A stretch of DNA of 31,092 bases, from positions 1 through 31,092 of the forward strand of contig JASUTF010000008.1 of NCBI GenBank assembly GCA_030445695.1. Reading direction: 5' to 3'. The translations under genes were made by a program, and so were the position numbers. The notes beneath the pieces are model-generated. The model ran no database searches and was not told the DNA's origin. It saw only the letters and a list, made by a program, of their open reading frames with translations. This document shows positions 30,139 to 31,092 of this stretch, one piece after another (position 1 is the first letter of the stretch; each line of letters opens with the position of its first letter). The stretch is from Candidatus Iainarchaeum sp. Lineage in GTDB: Archaea > Iainarchaeota > Iainarchaeia > JAADDC01.

Positions 30139-30951
30139 ATGCGCAAGTATGATATTGAGTGGCGATCCTTCGAGGCGAACGACGGTGCAAGGATCGCGTA
30201 CCGTGTTCTTGGCGATCCGGAAAAGCCGCACGTTATGCTTATTCACGGCTGGGCTGTGAGCGGCGAGTACTGGAGGCCCCAGTTCCCCCTTTCCACCGGT
30301 CTTTATCTCATCGTCCCGGATCTGCGCGGTTACGGCGAGAGCGAGGTGAAGGGACCCTTTACCATAAGCAGGATGGTTGTGGATCTTCTGGACCTTGCCA
30401 GGCGCGAGGACGTGCGTTTCATCGTCGGTCACTCCATGGGCGGGGCCATTGCCCAGCAGCTCGCAGCAAACTTTCCTGACATGTTCGACGGTGTGGTTCT
30501 CGCCTCCACCTTTGCCCGATTCGGCTCGCCGTTCTCCGCGAAGTTCTTCGAGAAGGCAGTCCCACTCCTTAACAAGATAGATCTCCGTTCTTTTGCCCGT
30601 TTTGCCACAAACTTTTCTTACAACGTGGACAAGAGGACAAAACTCTTCTTCTACAGGCAGTATCTTAAGTGCAACAAGGAGGTTGTTCTCGAAAACGCCA
30701 AGGAAATCCTCAGTTATGACGGCACGTGGAACCTGCCCGCCATCGACTCCCCTGTTCTGATCATACACGGCGACCACGACCCCGTTGTCCCCCCTAACCA
30801 CGCCGACTATATAGCGGATCATATCGTGGACGCCCACGTCGTCATCGTCCGTGATGCGGGCCATGAGGTGAACTACAACGATCCCGATCTCTTCAACACG
30901 CTCGTTTACGGTTTCGTGCAGTCGGCAGTGGATGGTGTGCTCAAGCAATAA
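30139..30951 (+). CDS. Alpha/beta-fold hydrolase
   Basis: This 270-aa protein has the full catalytic set of the family. The oxyanion loop is LIHGWAVSGEYW (34-45), the nucleophile elbow GHSMGG has Ser99, the acid is Asp214 in HGDHDPVVP, and the base is His242 in DAGHEV. DLRGYGESE is the usual post-strand-4 loop. A helical cap lies at about 130-195. The fold covers esterases, haloperoxidases, dehalogenases and others, so the substrate cannot be read. TTATTTAAACG (30109-30119) is about 25 bp from the ATG and no Shine-Dalgarno is seen, so it is probably leaderless. It is transcribed away from tRNA-Ile as an independent unit. Confidence 0.88.
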   Translation: MRKYDIEWRSFEANDGARIAYRVLGDPEKPHVMLIHGWAVSGEYWRPQFPLSTGLYLIVPDLRGYGESEVKGPFTISRMVVDLLDLARREDVRFIVGHSMGGAIAQQLAANFPDMFDGVVLASTFARFGSPFSAKFFEKAVPLLNKIDLRSFARFATNFSYNVDKRTKLFFYRQYLKCNKEVVLENAKEILSYDGTWNLPAIDSPVLIIHGDHDPVVPPNHADYIADHIVDAHVVIVRDAGHEVNYNDPDLFNTLVYGFVQSAVDGVLKQ

Positions 30952-30990
30952 AAACATTCCCACTCTTTCATTCTTCTGCTGATCCGACCT

Positions 30991-31077
30991 GGGCCCGTAG
31001 CTCAGGGGCCGACGCGGCCCGCGGGTCCGCGGGTGGGGTCTGCGACCCCACGCACGTCCGGTCAGAGAATCTGGTGT
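30991..31077 (+). repeat. tRNA-associated repeat element, short form, at the right window edge
   Basis: Positions 30991-31005 equal 31078-31092 exactly (GGGCCCGTAGCTCAG). The 72-bp insert is almost the same as the tRNA-Ala one, with GTGGGGTC-tgc-GACCCCAC at 31033-31051 and CAGA-gaa-TCTG before the second copy. AATAAAAAC (30948-30956) upstream of the outer copy is a possible TATA box, about 38 bp away. Confidence 0.85.
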
Positions 31078-31092
31078 GGGCCCGTAGCTCAG
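31078..31092 (+). tRNA. 5' end of a tRNA cut by the window edge
   Basis: Fifteen nucleotides identical to the start of tRNA-Ala and tRNA-Lys (acceptor GGGCCCG, U8, D-stem GCTC, A14, G15) are the last bases of the window. By analogy with the four complete loci the rest of the gene should follow. The amino acid cannot be told from what is visible. Confidence 0.65.

Overview
The window is archaeal chromosomal DNA. The evidence is the complete archaeal RNA polymerase operon with separate A'/A'' and B'/B'' genes, L30e, a small NusA-like protein, S12, S7, EF-2, EF-1A and S10, together with L44e, Orc1/Cdc6, Hel308, archaeal SepF, AMP phosphorylase and archaeal-type TATA promoters. A split B subunit points to a euryarchaeal lineage of the methanogen/Archaeoglobus/haloarchaeal type. 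The GC-rich sequence does not let me name a genus. Genes behind a TATA box about 25 bp from the start codon look leaderless, while operon-internal genes use a very regular Shine-Dalgarno signal, GGTGAT-N3C-ATG.

Layout. 1-3.4 kb: the end of an unidentified gene, tRNA-Pro with repeats on both sides, a small HTH protein divergent from a two-helix membrane protein, an ASCH-domain protein divergent from AMP phosphorylase. 3.4-8.9 kb: a compact run of an unknown protein, Hel308 helicase, a HerA-type ATPase and an unknown partner. 8.9-10.5 kb (minus strand): Orc1/Cdc6 and L44e. 10.6-13.9 kb: SepF, a membrane protein and a KaiC-like ATPase in overlapping genes; then tRNA-Ala; then an ArlD/E-like protein overlapping a MinD-like ATPase. 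14.0-26.9 kb: RNA polymerase H, B'', B', A', A'', then L30e, NusA, S12, S7, EF-2, EF-1A, S10, nearly all overlapping or touching. 26.9-31.1 kb: a COG1839-type adenosine-specific kinase divergent from a GalT-type nucleotidyltransferase, tRNA-Lys, tRNA-Gly, a membrane glycosyltransferase, tRNA-Ile, an alpha/beta hydrolase and the start of another tRNA.

The most unusual content is a dispersed family of small structured repeats attached to tRNA genes. Five of the six tRNA genes seen (Pro, Ala, Gly, Ile and the cut one at the right edge) are preceded by a second copy of their own first 15-17 nucleotides, followed by a 70-72 or 113-115 bp hairpin-rich insert, followed by the intact tRNA. The inserts are related to each other although the flanking tRNA fragments are not, which is what an insertion with target-site duplication would leave. 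The tRNA-Lys gene has the same 15-nt 5' end as tRNA-Ala but no insert. A hairpin in the insert shows compensatory base changes between loci. In three or four of the five loci a TATA-like sequence lies upstream of the outer fragment, so the insert is probably transcribed as part of the tRNA precursor. A second insertion-like structure sits at the 3' end of tRNA-Pro.

A second theme is cell architecture: SepF (membrane anchor for the division ring), a MinD-like ATPase with an amphipathic C-terminus, an ArlD/E-domain protein and a KaiC-like ATPase lie within 3.4 kb, with no archaellin or archaellum motor genes in view.
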